This document shows, piece after piece, positions 18,904-28,385 of a stretch of 44,243 nucleotides of DNA. The notes under the pieces are model-generated. The model had not been told where the DNA came from and searched no databases. It saw only the letters and a list, made by a program, of their open reading frames with translations. The DNA is from Opitutales bacterium (lineage in GTDB: Bacteria; Verrucomicrobiota; Verrucomicrobiia; Opitutales; Seribacteraceae). Made by a program: the position numbers and the translations under genes. The stretch spans positions 1 through 44,243 of the forward strand of contig JAQXCL010000062.1 in assembly GCA_029251885.1 (NCBI GenBank), written 5' to 3'. Positions within the stretch are counted from its first letter, which is position 1, and each line of letters opens with the position of its first letter.

Positions 18904-20613
18904 ATGATCTCCGATCCAAACAAACCCAAGAAATTATCCGCCAACGAAGGCATCAAGGAACGAAGTAACTTTTTGAGAGGAACAATCTCGGAAAGCTTGT
19001 CCGACGATTCCACCGGGTCCATCTCGGCAGAGGATGCACAACTGACTAAGTTTCATGGTACCTACATGCAGGACGACCGTGATATAAGGGCTTCCTTGAT
19101 TAAGGAAAAGAAGGAAAAAGCATATTCATTTATGATCCGCGTACGTGTGCCAGGTGGGGTTTGTACTCCCAGTCAATGGATTGGTATTGATAAACTAGCA
19201 GATAAATTTGGTGAAAGTACTTTGAAGCTGACGACTCGTCAGGCTTTTCAACTCTACGGTGTGCTTAAGCGTAACCTCAAGCAAACGATGAAGGAAATCA
19301 ATGATACCTTGCTTGATACCTTAGCCGCTTGTGGTGATGTGAATCGTAATGTAATGTCTCCTTCCAATCCCTTTGAGTCGTCACTTCACCAGCAAGCACT
19401 CGATGTTGCTCAAAATCTTCATGATCATTTGACTCCTCAAACTTCTTCCTATGCTGAGATTTGGCTTGATGGAGAAAAGCAGGGAGGAATTGGCGAAGAA
19501 AGTGTAGAGCCAATTTATGGTAAGACATACTTGCCCAGGAAATTTAAAATTGCTGTGGCATTACCCCCTAGAAATGATGTGGATGTTTTTTCCAACTGCC
19601 TTGGTTTTGTTGGAATAGCTGATGGCGAAAAGGTTGTGGGTTATAATGTTTTGGTAGGTGGTGGCTTGGGCATGACTCATGGCAAAACTACAACTTTTCC
19701 AAGGCTGGCTGATGTGATTGGTTTTTGCACTCCTGATCAAGTGGTTCAAGTCGCAGAAGAGGTCGTTAAAATACAACGCGATTTTGGTGACCGCTCAGAC
19801 AGAAGACATGCACGGATGAAGTATACGGTTGAGGATCGTGGTGCGGATTGGATGCTTGAAGAACTGAACCGACGTCTTGGTTGGGAGTTGCAAGAGTCTC
19901 GAGAATTTAATTTTGATTCCACTACTGATAGGTATGGATGGACTGAGGATGCAGATGGGAAATGGGCATATGGCTTATTTGTTGAGGGGGGACGTCTAAG
20001 AGACGAAGAGGGCAGTCGTGGTCGTGTAGCACTGCGCAAAATTGCTGAAGAAATCCCTTGTCAATTTCGCCTTACCGCCAACCAAAATGTAATCATTGCC
20101 CGCGTAGCTGCAGAGGATAAGGAAAAACTTGTTGGAATTCTCAGTGATAACGGAATGACACTACCTGACCAGTTGTCCGGTATTCGGCTCAATTCAATTG
20201 CATGTACTGCTTTGCCCACATGTAGTTTAGCTCTTGCAGAGAGTGAACGCTACTTACCCCAATTGGTTGACGAGCTTGAGTCGATTATTGATCGTCTAGG
20301 CCTTCGAGGTGAATCAATAGCTATACGATCAACGGGCTGTCCCAACGGATGTGGCCGTCCATATCTTGGAGAAATTGGTTTGGTTGGTAAAGCACCAGGG
20401 AAATACAATTTATACCTGGGCGCTGGTCTTGATGGTACCCGTTTGAATAAGTTGTATCGTCCGGCGATTACTCACGAAGAAATTGTTGATGAGTTGCGAC
20501 CCGTGCTCGAAGATTTTGCTGCTAATCGCGACCCTGAAGAAAGATTTGGAGATTTTTGTATTCGAAAAAGCTATGTTAATGCTACGGTCAAAGGGTCTGA
20601 CTTTCACGAATAG
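18904..20613 (+). CDS. cysI: Sulfite/nitrite reductase hemoprotein (CysI-like)
   Basis: LTTRQAFQLYGVLK, CGDVNRNVMSPSNP, GGGLGMTHGK, CTALPTCSLALAESERYLP, RSTGCPNGCGRPYLGEIGLVGKAPGKYNLYLG: siroheme/Fe4S4 motifs. Confidence 0.92.
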   Translation: MISDPNKPKKLSANEGIKERSNFLRGTISESLSDDSTGSISAEDAQLTKFHGTYMQDDRDIRASLIKEKKEKAYSFMIRVRVPGGVCTPSQWIGIDKLADKFGESTLKLTTRQAFQLYGVLKRNLKQTMKEINDTLLDTLAACGDVNRNVMSPSNPFESSLHQQALDVAQNLHDHLTPQTSSYAEIWLDGEKQGGIGEESVEPIYGKTYLPRKFKIAVALPPRNDVDVFSNCLGFVGIADGEKVVGYNVLVGGGLGMTHGKTTTFPRLADVIGFCTPDQVVQVAEEVVKIQRDFGDRSDRRHARMKYTVEDRGADWMLEELNRRLGWELQESREFNFDSTTDRYGWTEDADGKWAYGLFVEGGRLRDEEGSRGRVALRKIAEEIPCQFRLTANQNVIIARVAAEDKEKLVGILSDNGMTLPDQLSGIRLNSIACTALPTCSLALAESERYLPQLVDELESIIDRLGLRGESIAIRSTGCPNGCGRPYLGEIGLVGKAPGKYNLYLGAGLDGTRLNKLYRPAITHEEIVDELRPVLEDFAANRDPEERFGDFCIRKSYVNATVKGSDFHE

Positions 20614-20652
20614 TTCGATAGCTTTTTTGACTTCATCATTTTGTTTTTTTAG

Positions 20653-21222
20653 GTGAAGCGCAGATATTCTAAATCCTTAGGGAGACGGACTCATGCAAAT
20701 CCTGATGCACCAGTATCTACCTTAGGCGAAGAAGAGTCTTTGGAGAGGCTTGATGCCTTGAAGGAAGATCCTTTTATTCTTCTCCTCGACCAAGTGCAGG
20801 ACCCTAGGAATTTAGGGGCTTGTTTACGTTCGGCAGATGGTGTGGGTGTTAACTTAGTTGTTTTGCCAAGTGACCGTTCGGCTGGTTTAACAGATGTAGT
20901 TAGACATGTTGCTTGCGGTGCGGTGGAAAGACTTCTTATTACCAGGGTTGGGAATTTGGCTCGTTATATGGAGAAGTTGACCGAGCGGGGTATTCGTTTG
21001 ATAGGCACCAGTGATCAGGCGACCACATCTCTTTATGATTCCACAATGACTGGACCGTGTGGATTGATTGTGGGAGCAGAAGAAACTGGAATACGTCGAT
21101 TGACAGCCAAACACTGCGATGAATTGATTTATATCCCAATGAGCGGGACGGTTGCATGTTTGAATGTATCCGTCGCCACTGGAGTTTGCCTTTTTGAAGC
21201 TCGAAGGCAACGGTCTTCCTAG
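20653..21222 (+). CDS. rlmB: TrmH/SpoU family RNA 2'-O-methyltransferase
   Basis: LLLDQVQDPRNLGACLRSADGVGVNLVVLPSDRSAGLTDVVRHVACGAVERL...GLIVGAEETGIRRL...IPMSGTVACLNVSVATGVCLFEA. GTG start. Confidence 0.88.
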   Translation: MKRRYSKSLGRRTHANPDAPVSTLGEEESLERLDALKEDPFILLLDQVQDPRNLGACLRSADGVGVNLVVLPSDRSAGLTDVVRHVACGAVERLLITRVGNLARYMEKLTERGIRLIGTSDQATTSLYDSTMTGPCGLIVGAEETGIRRLTAKHCDELIYIPMSGTVACLNVSVATGVCLFEARRQRSS

Positions 21223-21234
21223 CTGGCTCTACTC

Positions 21235-21840
21235 TTAGCGCTGAGTGGCAGGTGTGGAAGCTTGGAGAGTGAAGCTTTCCGAAAAAACTGTATTCTTAAT
21301 CCACCTGAAGCACAGGCCAAAGAATACCGTGCTAAGAATAGAATTCCGAAGGAATAAATAGGCTGGGGCGTATCCGGGTTCGCCAAGTACAGTCGCTTGG
21401 ATAAGACCAGAAAAGTTCTTAATGTAGGCAGGATTAATTATCCAAGCAAAAGCACAGGTGACTACATGAAAGAGAATGGCAGATCCGACAGCCCCAGCAG
21501 TCCAGGAATAAGCACTTCTATTATTTCCGAGTTTTCTACCCAATATCCATATGGCTATATAACTGGCAAGAGTGGCGAGCATGAAGGGTTCAAGTAAGTT
21601 TATCCCATAAGAGGAACTCAAGAATAAATCACTAAGGAAAATCGCCATGATTGGAGCTACCCACGAGAAAAAACCCTTCATATATGCTCCACAAAACATG
21701 AAAATTGCCAAGGTGGGGGAAAAGTTAAAGAGACTGGGGTAGTCAAGTGGAAGATAACGGCTAAACCCAACAATAATAATTAATCCAACAATCCAAAGCT
21801 TTGGAGATAAACGATCAGGTGAGTGGTTTAAGTTAGGCAT
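21235..21840 (-). CDS. DUF6580-like integral membrane protein
   Basis: 201 aa, multi-TM; FNFSPTLAIFMFCGAYMKG...PFMLATLASYIAIWILGRKLG, resembling DUF6580/ECF S-component-like proteins. Confidence 0.72.
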   Translation of the reverse strand: MPNLNHSPDRLSPKLWIVGLIIIVGFSRYLPLDYPSLFNFSPTLAIFMFCGAYMKGFFSWVAPIMAIFLSDLFLSSSYGINLLEPFMLATLASYIAIWILGRKLGNNRSAYSWTAGAVGSAILFHVVTCAFAWIINPAYIKNFSGLIQATVLGEPGYAPAYLFLRNSILSTVFFGLCFRWIKNTVFSESFTLQASTPATQR

Positions 21841-21878
21841 AAAGCTGTGTATAAAAATTTAATTGAGGGATTGCAATC

Positions 21879-22370
21879 TTAGCTTCGTTCTCCCCCTTCG
21901 TGTTTCACAGCTCGTTTTGCTAATCGGTCGAGTAACTCAGCTTGCTGTTTACTAAGTTTTTTTTTGGCATCGCACAGTGGCAAGAGTTCGACACGGTCAA
22001 TTTCTGGGAATGTCCAAAATTTACCAGATCCCTTTGGGTATTCCATAGTAATTTCATTACAGACGGGTAGTCGACCATCTGGCCAATCGCCTTCAAAAGC
22101 CCAGGCAAAAACTTCTTTTCCGTTATTTTGGATAACTGAGCCAAGATCTAAAAAAGGGCCAGTGGGAGCCATTCCTGTTTCTTCCTCGAATTCGCGCCGT
22201 GCAGCCGAAAAAATATCTTCATTTGGCTCGGGTTCACCTTTGGGTATACTCCACCATCCTTCGTCCTTATTCTTAAAAAAAGGGCCTCCTGGGTGAGCTA
22301 CTAAACAATGAATTTCATCTTTGTTAGAATTTCTTCGGTACAATACTAATCCACCACTTACTTTTCTCAT
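21879..22370 (-). CDS. NUDIX hydrolase
   Basis: WWSIPKGEPEPNEDIFSAARREFEEETGMAPTG: Nudix box GX5EX7REUXEEXGU. Confidence 0.95.
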   Translation of the reverse strand: MRKVSGGLVLYRRNSNKDEIHCLVAHPGGPFFKNKDEGWWSIPKGEPEPNEDIFSAARREFEEETGMAPTGPFLDLGSVIQNNGKEVFAWAFEGDWPDGRLPVCNEITMEYPKGSGKFWTFPEIDRVELLPLCDAKKKLSKQQAELLDRLAKRAVKHEGGERS

Positions 22371-22894
22371 TCTTCAGTAAGGGGGAAATTTAAAGACATA
22401 ATCATTAAGTCGTGGACTTTGTTACCGATTCTACGAGCATTTGGTAATGTACCAATAATTTCAAATCCTAAACTAGAATAACATGAAATTGCAGGTTTAT
22501 TGTTAGACAAAACATTGAGCCTTATACTTCGATAATTTCTTGATTTTTGGCTTATTTCAATTAACGACTTACAGAATTTTTTCCCATAACCTTTATCCCT
22601 TTGATTAGGTCTGACAATGATTCGACAAAGATTTAACCGATTACAGTCAGGTTTCTTTACAATTTCTCCATAAACTAAAAGTTTACCTTCTTGATCCAAC
22701 CATCCCATAGGAGATATGTTTTTTTGTAAGCAATGCAGTTTTAACGACCTTGGATTAAACGTTTTACCCGTGAAGGTGTTGCCCGACCAGTAGACTAAGT
22801 CTTTTTGATTTTGGATCCAATTGCACAACTCAGTAGTCCAATCTGTTAGAAAGGGTTTTGTTTTTAGTGACTGGGTGACAAATTTTGAAATCAC
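22367..22894 (-). CDS. GNAT family N-acetyltransferase
   Basis: LCRIIVRPNQRDKGYGKKFCKSLIEISQ...IRLNVLSNNKPAISCYSSLGFEIIGT; 4-bp overlap with the NUDIX gene. Confidence 0.88.
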   Translation of the reverse strand: MISKFVTQSLKTKPFLTDWTTELCNWIQNQKDLVYWSGNTFTGKTFNPRSLKLHCLQKNISPMGWLDQEGKLLVYGEIVKKPDCNRLNLCRIIVRPNQRDKGYGKKFCKSLIEISQKSRNYRSIRLNVLSNNKPAISCYSSLGFEIIGTLPNARRIGNKVHDLMIMSLNFPLTEE

Positions 22895-23042
22895 TGGAAT
22901 TTATCGATCAATGCTAAAGAGTTTGTTCATTACAAGATTAAGAAAACCTAAACCTTGAGGATATTCTTGAAAAACTCTTACTCTTATCCAATTGTTTGAG
23001 TTTATTCTAGATAAACTATCAGCAGATCGAACTTACAAAATC

Positions 23043-23345
23043 ATGAAATTGAAAAATAATCTTTGGGCCGGTGTTTTGTTGGTTTTTTTAGCAGGCATTT
23101 TCATGGGGTCTTTTTTGGAGAAATCAGAAACCAAATTAAAGGTCATCATGGCAGGAGTGGATGAAAAAGGGAATTCCGTTTGTGTGAATAAATCACAAGT
23201 TTTTCTTTTCAAAAAATTAAATGGCGAAAAAAAGATAATTTTCCATTACCACGATGCATTAAGTAAAGAAGCCATTGTATCTAAGTCCTTTCCAGATAGT
23301 GAAACGCTTGAAACCTATTGGGATCAACTGATAAGGAACTGGTAG
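23043..23345 (+). CDS. Small signal-anchored hypothetical protein
   Basis: ATG at 23043: MKLKNNLWAGVLLVFLAGIFMGSFLEKSETK..., one N-terminal hydrophobic helix; ends 2 bp from the convergent CRY-DASH stop. Confidence 0.6.
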   Translation: MKLKNNLWAGVLLVFLAGIFMGSFLEKSETKLKVIMAGVDEKGNSVCVNKSQVFLFKKLNGEKKIIFHYHDALSKEAIVSKSFPDSETLETYWDQLIRNW

Positions 23346-23347
23346 AC

Positions 23348-24619
23348 CTAGCTCCATGTAGTTGTATACTTCCCTTGTGGATCGTAAGTAGCTGCTTGCT
23401 TTTTTACATTGAAGTACCGACCAGGTCGGGGATCATTCCCGTATCCTGAAAGATAAAGCCAGTTTCCATAGTTACTGCATGGGTCGTAATCAATAAGTTG
23501 CTCTTCAAACCATTGTGCTCCTTTACGCCAGTCAAGTTCGAGGTTGTTAATTAAGTAAGATGCAACATTTTGCCTGCCTCGATTGCTCATCCATCCAGTT
23601 ATTCGAAGTTCGTTCATGTTCGCATTTACAAACGGATTATCGGTTCTTCCATTTTTCCAATTATGGAATCGGTCTTCCGCATCGTCTGGTTCTATTCCCT
23701 TCTCTCTTTCAGGGTGAATTCCACGACTTTGGAAAATCTTGGGTCCATGTACCCGGGCGAGGAAATGGAAGAAATCGCGCCATAATAATTCAAAAATTAA
23801 CCAGTAGGTACTATCATTTGCCCCATGTTTACTTTCATATCTTTTTATTTCCTCGTAGATTTCCCGAGGAGACAAACAGCCTGTCGATAGCCAAGCTGAG
23901 AGCCGCGAAGAAAAATCAGCTCCAGTCATTTCATTCCGAGTAAGCTTATAAGTGCTTAAACACTGTTTGTCCCATAGCCAATTCTTGATGCGATTTTGTC
24001 CAGATGAGGATCCTCCATGGAAGGTGAAACAACTTCTTGGGTCCAAAGTATTATTGAAAAAGCCCAAATCTGATAGGGTAGGTAGATTAGTCTGAGTGGT
24101 GTCGCAACTATTCAGACTCCTTGGCGGTGTGACAAAAGGTCGTACGATCCAGCTTTTTTCCACTTTTTTCCGGAACTGGGTAAAGGTTTCCGGTAGGTCA
24201 CTAAGTGCGAACGGCAGGTCATTAGGGTGAATTAGGGTAGCATTGTTAGCCAGGGTTGTCGGTACCACTTTTGAAAGTGCTTCCTCAGTCTTATTTTCCT
24301 CCCATGCACTTTCCTGAGAAAGGAAGCAGATTTCAGCACGGTGTTTATCCATGAACAGTGGAATGGATAATTCGATATTTCCATAGATAATGTTGAGTCC
24401 GCCACCCAAGTTATTGATTTGTTCCATTAGGCATTGCAACGATTCTAGTATGAACCTTGCCCGATGTGTTGATATTCTATGGGGAGCAGATCCTCTCCAC
24501 AGTCTGTCCTCAAATACATAAACTAAATGAAGTCTGTCACAAGCATCCCGCGCTTTTTGGAGTGCTCGGTTATCTTGCAGTCGCAGATCGTTTCGAAAAC
24601 AAAAGATGCCGATTCTCAT
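23348..24619 (-). CDS. DASH-type cryptochrome / photolyase family
   Basis: MRIGIFCFRNDLRLQDNRALQKA..., LSAWLSTGCLSPREIYEEI, WLIFELLWRDFFHFLARVHG, FVNANMNELRITGWMSNRGRQNVASYLINNLELDWRKGAQWFEEQLIDYDPCSNYGNWLYLSGYGNDPR. Confidence 0.95.
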   Translation of the reverse strand: MRIGIFCFRNDLRLQDNRALQKARDACDRLHLVYVFEDRLWRGSAPHRISTHRARFILESLQCLMEQINNLGGGLNIIYGNIELSIPLFMDKHRAEICFLSQESAWEENKTEEALSKVVPTTLANNATLIHPNDLPFALSDLPETFTQFRKKVEKSWIVRPFVTPPRSLNSCDTTQTNLPTLSDLGFFNNTLDPRSCFTFHGGSSSGQNRIKNWLWDKQCLSTYKLTRNEMTGADFSSRLSAWLSTGCLSPREIYEEIKRYESKHGANDSTYWLIFELLWRDFFHFLARVHGPKIFQSRGIHPEREKGIEPDDAEDRFHNWKNGRTDNPFVNANMNELRITGWMSNRGRQNVASYLINNLELDWRKGAQWFEEQLIDYDPCSNYGNWLYLSGYGNDPRPGRYFNVKKQAATYDPQGKYTTTWS

Positions 24620-24762
24620 CCTTATTATTCTGTACCATATCCAAGCAGGGGCAATGTTTACTCAACAACTTTTCGAGTGGATATATAACCACCAATTGAA
24701 AAATTTTCGGTTAGGTAGAGTTTTAGTTTTAAAGATTAAGAAGGTTAAAAAATATAAAAATT

Positions 24763-25329
24763 CTATTGATTTAAGAATAAATAATAGTCCTTTATGCGAA
24801 TTCCTCCATTCTGGTCCATCGGTAGAATTTCGCAAAGTTTGGCATGAGAAGGGCCGATTTCAAATTTCTTTACTTTGCCTTCAATATCTCGTTTGCGGGG
24901 TAAGCCGGACCTGCCAATAATTTCCACACATTCAATGATGTCTTTGCCGTTGTAACCCTTTTCCCACGAATCACTGTAGAGGCCATCTGGGTGATGGAAT
25001 CCAACAATAATTCCAAATCTAAAAGAACCATTTCTCCGATGCCTTATTACATCCCCTAACTGGAATATTTTCCGGTTTCGAATATTTAGAACTTTTAATT
25101 TTCTGCACTTGTCATGTTGAGAGGAAAAGAGGCGCAACCTTCCAAAGTTACCGCTAAATTTAGGACACAAACTTCTGGGAGTTAATTCTACGAGTTTTAG
25201 TTTTGGTCTTTTCCCTTCGGTTATGAAAACAATCTCACCGACTCGTTTACGCCCAGTTCCAGTATTTCTTTCGACCACTACATCACCGAGTTCAAAATCT
25301 TTTCGACTAATTTTTCCCATAAGGTTCAT
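24763..25329 (-). CDS. Orphan protein with duplicated beta-rich (SH3/KOW-like) motif
   Basis: Internal repeats FELGDVVVERNTGTGRKRVGEIVFITEG and FQLGDVIRHRRNGSFRFGIIVGFHHPDG. No recognised family. Confidence 0.6.
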   Translation of the reverse strand: MNLMGKISRKDFELGDVVVERNTGTGRKRVGEIVFITEGKRPKLKLVELTPRSLCPKFSGNFGRLRLFSSQHDKCRKLKVLNIRNRKIFQLGDVIRHRRNGSFRFGIIVGFHHPDGLYSDSWEKGYNGKDIIECVEIIGRSGLPRKRDIEGKVKKFEIGPSHAKLCEILPMDQNGGIRIKDYYLFLNQ

Positions 25330-25662
25330 TATTAAACTAAAACAATAAATACACTATATGGCAAGATGAAAATGCAATCTGGCTGATTTCCCTGAATAAA
25401 TAGGGATAATTCCTTAGGGGTACGAAAAACTTGGGCTTGTAGGTGAAGTACTGCTCAGGGGCAGTGGGACAAGCAGTGAAAATCTTGTATTTTTAATAAT
25501 TTACTCTCGAATAAAGAGCCTTCATTTGAGTAATGAAATTAAATTTAAATACCCTGCAAACGATCTTAATATTACAAAATAAGATCTTTAATTTCCTTGT
25601 ACTGAGAAACCTAAAAACGAGTTGATGTTGCCAATTCAGTTTATTGAATAAAAGGATGTGAT

Positions 25663-27060
25663 GTGGCTTATTTGGGAATTGATTTAGGAACAGGTGGAAT
25701 TAGATGTGTTTTGATTCGGGTAGATGGGTCCGTAATTGTTGAAGTGTCCCGTTCGTTGCCCTGTTTGAACCGTTCAACAAAAGCTGGGGAATCAGAGCAG
25801 GATGCACTTGATTGGATCAGATGCTTGGAAGATGCCTTCGATGAACTTTTTTCAGTTCCTAATCATCGTAGAGTCTTATCTGTGGCCATTGATTCCACAT
25901 CGGGTACGGTCTTGCCCGTCAATGAAGAGGGACATCCACTCGGGCATGCATTTTTACACAACGATGTTCGTGCAATAGATGAGGCTAAGGAATGTCGAAG
26001 TCTTTTTGGCGGAGAATGTTCTCCCACCTTTGCATTGCCGAAGATCTTATGGATGCAACGACGACTCCATTTACCTGATAATGTGCGCTTTGTTCATGCC
26101 ACTGATTTTTTAAATGTTTGGGTGTCCGGATCGATCGAGATTCCCACAGATTTTACCAATGCGATGAAAACAGGAGTAGACTTGGAGACCAAAGACTGGT
26201 TGGAAGATTTACCATCCATTAACTTGCCTTCTATTGTAGCACCTGGACATTTAATCGGCGAGATTTCACTGGTTCACAAGCAGAGGTGGGGCTTGAGTGG
26301 TTCTTGCTTGTTAGTTAGTGGGGCTACAGACTCAAATGCTGCCTTTTACGCCTCCGGTGCGGGTCGGGTGGGTGAATGGTCGACCACAATAGGGACGACT
26401 CTTGCAGTCAAAGGTCTTTCAAAAAACCGAATACTCGATCGGCTGGGTCGAATTTATTGTCATCGTCACCCAGATGGCTCTTGGCTACCAGGAGGTGCAT
26501 CTAATGCGGGCGGTGAAATTTTAAAGGATCGTTTGGGTGAACGATTACAAACTTTGGAAAATAAAACTATCTCCTTACCTCAACATCCTCCGCTTTTTTA
26601 TCCTTCTATTCGTAAGGGAGAGCGCCTACCCTTTACTAATCCTAAGTTTAAACCTTTTGGTGCAGGCGGAGCTGTTGGAGAAAGTGAATTTTTTATAGGT
26701 TGTTTGGAAGGTTTGGCTTTTGTGGAACTTATGGTTTATCAACTTTTGGAGAAGCTTGGAGCTGAAGTAGGTCCGTTTATTTTTGCCACTGGAGGAGCAG
26801 CTAAAAGCAAAATGGGGCTTCATATTCGTGCAGAAATGTTACAAAAATCTATCCTGATTCCACAATACCCAAACTCAGCGATGGGTGCGGCTATACTTGC
26901 GATTGCTGGTCATACCTCAAGAACTGTGGGAGAAATTTCTGGAGAAGTTGTAAACATAGTAACCCAAGTTGACCCTCCTACGAAGCCTGACCCCGCAAGG
27001 CAAAATCGTTTTGAACGATTTTGTCAGCTATGTCACGAAGGTTCTAACCAATCCGAGTAA
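25663..27060 (+). CDS. FGGY carbohydrate kinase, D-ribulokinase/XK-1-like
   Basis: AYLGIDLGTGGIRCVLI, VAIDSTSGTVLPVNEEG, LLVSGATDSNAAFYASGAGRVGEWSTTIGTTLAVKGLS, GSWLPGGASNAGGEIL, FATGGAAKSKMG. GTG start. Confidence 0.9.
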   Translation: MAYLGIDLGTGGIRCVLIRVDGSVIVEVSRSLPCLNRSTKAGESEQDALDWIRCLEDAFDELFSVPNHRRVLSVAIDSTSGTVLPVNEEGHPLGHAFLHNDVRAIDEAKECRSLFGGECSPTFALPKILWMQRRLHLPDNVRFVHATDFLNVWVSGSIEIPTDFTNAMKTGVDLETKDWLEDLPSINLPSIVAPGHLIGEISLVHKQRWGLSGSCLLVSGATDSNAAFYASGAGRVGEWSTTIGTTLAVKGLSKNRILDRLGRIYCHRHPDGSWLPGGASNAGGEILKDRLGERLQTLENKTISLPQHPPLFYPSIRKGERLPFTNPKFKPFGAGGAVGESEFFIGCLEGLAFVELMVYQLLEKLGAEVGPFIFATGGAAKSKMGLHIRAEMLQKSILIPQYPNSAMGAAILAIAGHTSRTVGEISGEVVNIVTQVDPPTKPDPARQNRFERFCQLCHEGSNQSE

Positions 27061-27067
27061 ACAAAGC

Positions 27068-27778
27068 ATGGAGTTGGAATTAGTCATATCTGATCTAGAT
27101 GGTACCATTGTGGAAACGGAAAATTACCACCGACTTGCCTACAATGAATTATTTAAGGAGTTGGGTCTAGATGCCAGTTGGAGCAAACAAGACTATGCTC
27201 ATCGGTTGCAAACGATGGGGGGAAATAAATTTCGTGAAATCTTTTCATGGCTAAATTTGCCCGAAAATAAATATGAGCAGAGTAAACAAAGACTTTATGC
27301 CCGTAAAACTGAGCTTTATGTTGAGTTAATTACACACGATTTAACTGCGGGACAGCTTTGTCTAAGACCAGGGATTGAGAGATTATTTAAAGAAGTACAA
27401 GATTCTGGAATTCCGATTGCTATAGGAACTGCCTGCGTTGGGTGGGCTGCCCAAAAAGTTGTCCAGGCTGCTTTGGGTGAACCCTTTCTTCATTCACTTG
27501 CTTGTTTGTGTGGGGGTGAGTCGACGCCAAAGCATAAACCTGCTCCGGATATTTATTTACTTGTCGCTCAAAAAGTTGGCGTTCATCCAGAATCCTGTGT
27601 CGTTATTGAAGATACACGCCATGGTCTGCAGTCTGCCAAAAGAGCTGGTATGTCTTGTATTGCAATCCCAAGCGAGTTCGCGGCCATGCACGATTTTTCT
27701 GAGGCCGATTTGGTTCTGACCGATTTAAACTCTCCAACCCCTTTTAATCTAAAGAGGTTGAGAGATCTTCTGCTTTAA
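27068..27778 (+). CDS. HAD-superfamily phosphatase, CbbY-like
   Basis: ATG at 27068, 7 bp after the kinase stop. LVISDLDGTIVETENYHRLAYNELFKELGLDASWSKQDYAHRLQTMGGNKFREI...RKTELYVELI...LRPGIERLF...KHKPAPDIYLL...CVVIEDTRHGLQSAKRAGM. Confidence 0.9.
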   Translation: MELELVISDLDGTIVETENYHRLAYNELFKELGLDASWSKQDYAHRLQTMGGNKFREIFSWLNLPENKYEQSKQRLYARKTELYVELITHDLTAGQLCLRPGIERLFKEVQDSGIPIAIGTACVGWAAQKVVQAALGEPFLHSLACLCGGESTPKHKPAPDIYLLVAQKVGVHPESCVVIEDTRHGLQSAKRAGMSCIAIPSEFAAMHDFSEADLVLTDLNSPTPFNLKRLRDLLL

Positions 27779-27792
27779 AGATCAACAAGTCT

Positions 27793-28293
27793 TTAATTTA
27801 AATTAGAAATCCTGGTCTTTAATTTCCAAACTCTTGGATGTTCCGAGCCTAACCAAGGTGAGAAAATCGATAGTGCCTGTTGAAATGCAACTTTTGCCTG
27901 TTTTGAATTTCCTTGAATTTGGTGCATCGACCCGAGTGTGAAATAGGTCTCTCCAATTTCCATATTATTTTTACCATGTTTTTTTTCTAATTCGGAAATC
28001 GAGCTTTCGAGTCTTTTGATTGCACGATTATAATCTTTTCTGGACATTCGGTTGACCAATCTATCGTCTGATCTTTTTTCGATAACTTGTCTGCCTGATG
28101 GCTGAAAAGGCGATGGCGGGGGTGGTCCATTCTCTGAGGTAGTTTCTCCATCTGTTGAGCGAAACCATTTTTTAGATTTATTAAAAGTACGGGTAAGATA
28201 TTCCACTGTTTCGCTCTTGGTCACAGTTACTCCACTACCACCGCAAGATACCAAAAAGGAAAAGAGAAAACTACTAGTCCAAAAACGAATCAT
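27793..28293 (-). CDS. TPR-containing lipoprotein
   Basis: Lipobox-like signal WTSSFLFSFLVSCGGSG; C-terminal TPR-like MEIGETYFTLGSMHQIQGNSKQAKVAFQQALSIF. Confidence 0.75.
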   Translation of the reverse strand: MIRFWTSSFLFSFLVSCGGSGVTVTKSETVEYLTRTFNKSKKWFRSTDGETTSENGPPPPSPFQPSGRQVIEKRSDDRLVNRMSRKDYNRAIKRLESSISELEKKHGKNNMEIGETYFTLGSMHQIQGNSKQAKVAFQQALSIFSPWLGSEHPRVWKLKTRISNLN

Positions 28294-28385
28294 TCCTCAA
28301 TGAACTTGAATGTTTCCCTGGGGTCAACCCCTCATCAATTTCCAACCTTGGCACTGTATAGAACTTGATCTAGGAAATCACTTAT

